From positions 1-42,336 of the forward strand of contig DAOURR010000012.1 of assembly GCA_030627625.1 (NCBI GenBank): a stretch of DNA of 42,336 nt, in the 5' to 3' direction. The first letter of the stretch is position 1. The number at the start of each line of letters is the position of its first letter. The position numbers were made by a program, and so were the translations under genes. The stretch is from UBA3103 sp002365855 (GTDB taxonomy: Bacteria; Bacillota; Desulfotomaculia; Desulfotomaculales; Pelotomaculaceae). The notes below the pieces were generated by a model. It was not told where the DNA came from. It did not search any database and saw only the letters and a list, made by a program, of their open reading frames with translations. Of this stretch, positions 41,667-42,336 are shown piece by piece.

Positions 41667-41834
41667 ATGATCAGATATTTTTGCGACTGCGGCAACGAAG
41701 ATCCCGGCAGCTTCGACATCTACGTCACCCAAAGTGACCTCTGCGATGTTCTAACCGTCATCTGCAAATTTTGCGGCGACATCAAGGAAGATTTTGTGGC
41801 ATGCAGCAGGGATACAATCCTTCTAAAATACTAG
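41667..41834 (+). CDS. Small zinc-ribbon-like protein, 55 residues
   Basis: The short protein has CDC at residues 6-8 and CKFC at residues 33-36, the two halves of a zinc ribbon, plus cysteines at 26 and 46. GAGGTGA lies 8 bases before ATG 41667. I do not recognise the family. It lies 72 bases after the rhomboid gene. Confidence 0.65.
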   Translation: MIRYFCDCGNEDPGSFDIYVTQSDLCDVLTVICKFCGDIKEDFVACSRDTILLKY

Positions 41835-41835
41835 C

Positions 41836-41889
41836 AAGTTGGGGACGGTTTCTTGCCTTGCCACCAGCTGGTGGCAGGCAAGAACCGTC
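41836..41889. repeat. REP-like palindrome
   Basis: AAGTTGGGGAC is shared with 30589-30599. GACGGTTTCTTGCC with TTGCCACCAG (41844-41867) pairs with CTGGTGGCAGGCAAGAACCG (41868-41887) with two single-base bulges, giving a stem of about 22 base pairs. It begins 2 bases after the small gene and may also end its transcript. Confidence 0.6.
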
Positions 41890-42056
41890 AGACTGTCGCA
41901 TTGTCGCAGGCTCCTAAACAAAAATTCCCCGCCTGAAAACTTGGGGCAGGGAAGAATTTGTAGTTTTACTGTATAACCATAACTGTAAGAGAAATATTTT
42001 TACATATTGTCTTACTAGCCCGTCATTCTTTCTTTGAAAGTTGATATCTTTATCGC

Positions 42057-42272
42057 TCATTTTTCAGACTCCTGATACGCAGTGTTGTTCCTTCCCTCAA
42101 CGCCCTCCCGAAATCTCTCAATGATTAATATCCCCCATCCGTAAGCGAATATCAGTATGCCGCTAATCTCAAATGGTTCCTTGTTAATATAGGCACTTAA
42201 CGTGGGAGCCACCCAGAGAATGACACCAAAACCAACATGGCAAAGGATTGCCGCACTGTAGAAGACGTCCAT
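42057..42272 (-). pseudogene. Small membrane protein gene, probably 5'-disrupted
   Basis: The frame encodes 71 residues with two hydrophobic segments (about residues 5-27 and 38-52) and a charged tail. I do not recognise the family. The first 12 codons are the complement of the transposase N-terminus on the other strand, so the original start has probably been replaced by the insertion. No good ribosome binding site precedes ATG 42272. It may be a truncated gene. Confidence 0.5.
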
Positions 42273-42336
42273 GAGATGCTAAAGAACCTGTTCAAGGACA
42301 CCCTGCAGGGAATACTTGAAGCGGAGCTTGACAATC
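42237..42336 (+). mobile_element. IS256-family (mutator-type) transposase, N-terminal part, cut by the window end
   Basis: In the frame from ATG 42237 the last 33 codons include TVEDVHEMLKNLFKD and TLQGILEAELDN. This is the characteristic start of IS256-type transposases (a helix with LF-x-TLQ followed by LEAELD). The frame stays open to the window end. No terminal inverted repeat or clear site is seen upstream, so the 5' end of the element may itself be missing. The DDE residues lie outside the window. Confidence 0.8.

Noticed and set aside
1..42336. CRISPR arrays, tRNA or rRNA genes, prophage
   Set aside because: No regularly spaced direct repeats, no cloverleaf-like conserved segments and no phage structural genes were seen.

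Overview
The window looks like chromosome of an anaerobic, spore-former-type Firmicute close to Desulfotomaculum or Pelotomaculum (Peptococcaceae sensu lato). This is an inference from strong GGAGG-type ribosome binding sites, frequent TTG and GTG starts, AT-rich intergenic DNA, a tungsten aldehyde oxidoreductase, a selenium-type molybdenum hydroxylase maturation set, HD-GYP signalling and an AcuA homologue. No rRNA, tRNA or CRISPR array was seen.

Left part (1-12.1 kb, accessory catabolism). The window opens on the 3' end of a group II intron. Next come a small 2x[4Fe-4S] ferredoxin and a W-dependent aldehyde:ferredoxin oxidoreductase, then an acyl-CoA:acetate CoA-transferase, a DASS (SLC13-type) carboxylate transporter, a frameshifted LysR regulator on the opposite strand, and a three-subunit xanthine-dehydrogenase-family molybdenum hydroxylase (FAD, 2x[2Fe-2S] and Mo subunits). 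The simplest reading is uptake of an organic anion, CoA activation and Mo-dependent hydroxylation or dehydroxylation. The substrate cannot be read from sequence.

Middle part (12.2-25.1 kb, cofactor and metal supply). A Cys-rich unknown protein, a MoeA/MogA-like molybdopterin-binding protein, an XdhC-family protein with inverted domain order, a cysteine desulfurase, YqeB and a MocA-type nucleotidyltransferase form a maturation cluster of the type known for selenium-dependent molybdenum hydroxylases. A probable remnant of yqeC lies between yqeB and mocA. A molybdate/tungstate-type ABC transporter follows. After it comes a second ABC transporter (SsuABC/TauABC type) of unknown substrate, run together with a DUF364 putative metal-chelation protein and a ferredoxin.

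An intergenic element of about 97 bp is present three times: before the CoA-transferase, before the hydroxylase operon, and before yqeB. The second and third copies run straight into decayed 3' ends of the CoA-transferase gene, and the third continues into a decayed 3' end of xdhC. This suggests that a second, paralogous catabolic cluster existed and collapsed, leaving its promoter region in front of new genes.

Right part (25.1-42.3 kb, mixed housekeeping and debris). It holds an ABC-F ATPase, a doubly frameshifted NlpC/P60 gene, an HD-GYP phosphodiesterase, a Cys-rich small protein, acuA, a small monocistronic gene with a consensus promoter, an HD-GYP remnant, a NUDIX hydrolase, a small membrane protein, threonine synthase, a TrkH-TrkA potassium system, a membrane-anchored Mrr-like protein that appears to have lost its catalytic lysine, a NodB-type deacetylase lipoprotein, a small HTH protein, a TtcA-family PP-loop protein, a sirtuin, a rhomboid protease with an apparent ACG start, and a 55-residue zinc-ribbon-like protein. 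REP-like hairpins are scattered here. The window ends in the 5' part of an IS256-family transposase that overlaps the start of a small membrane protein gene.
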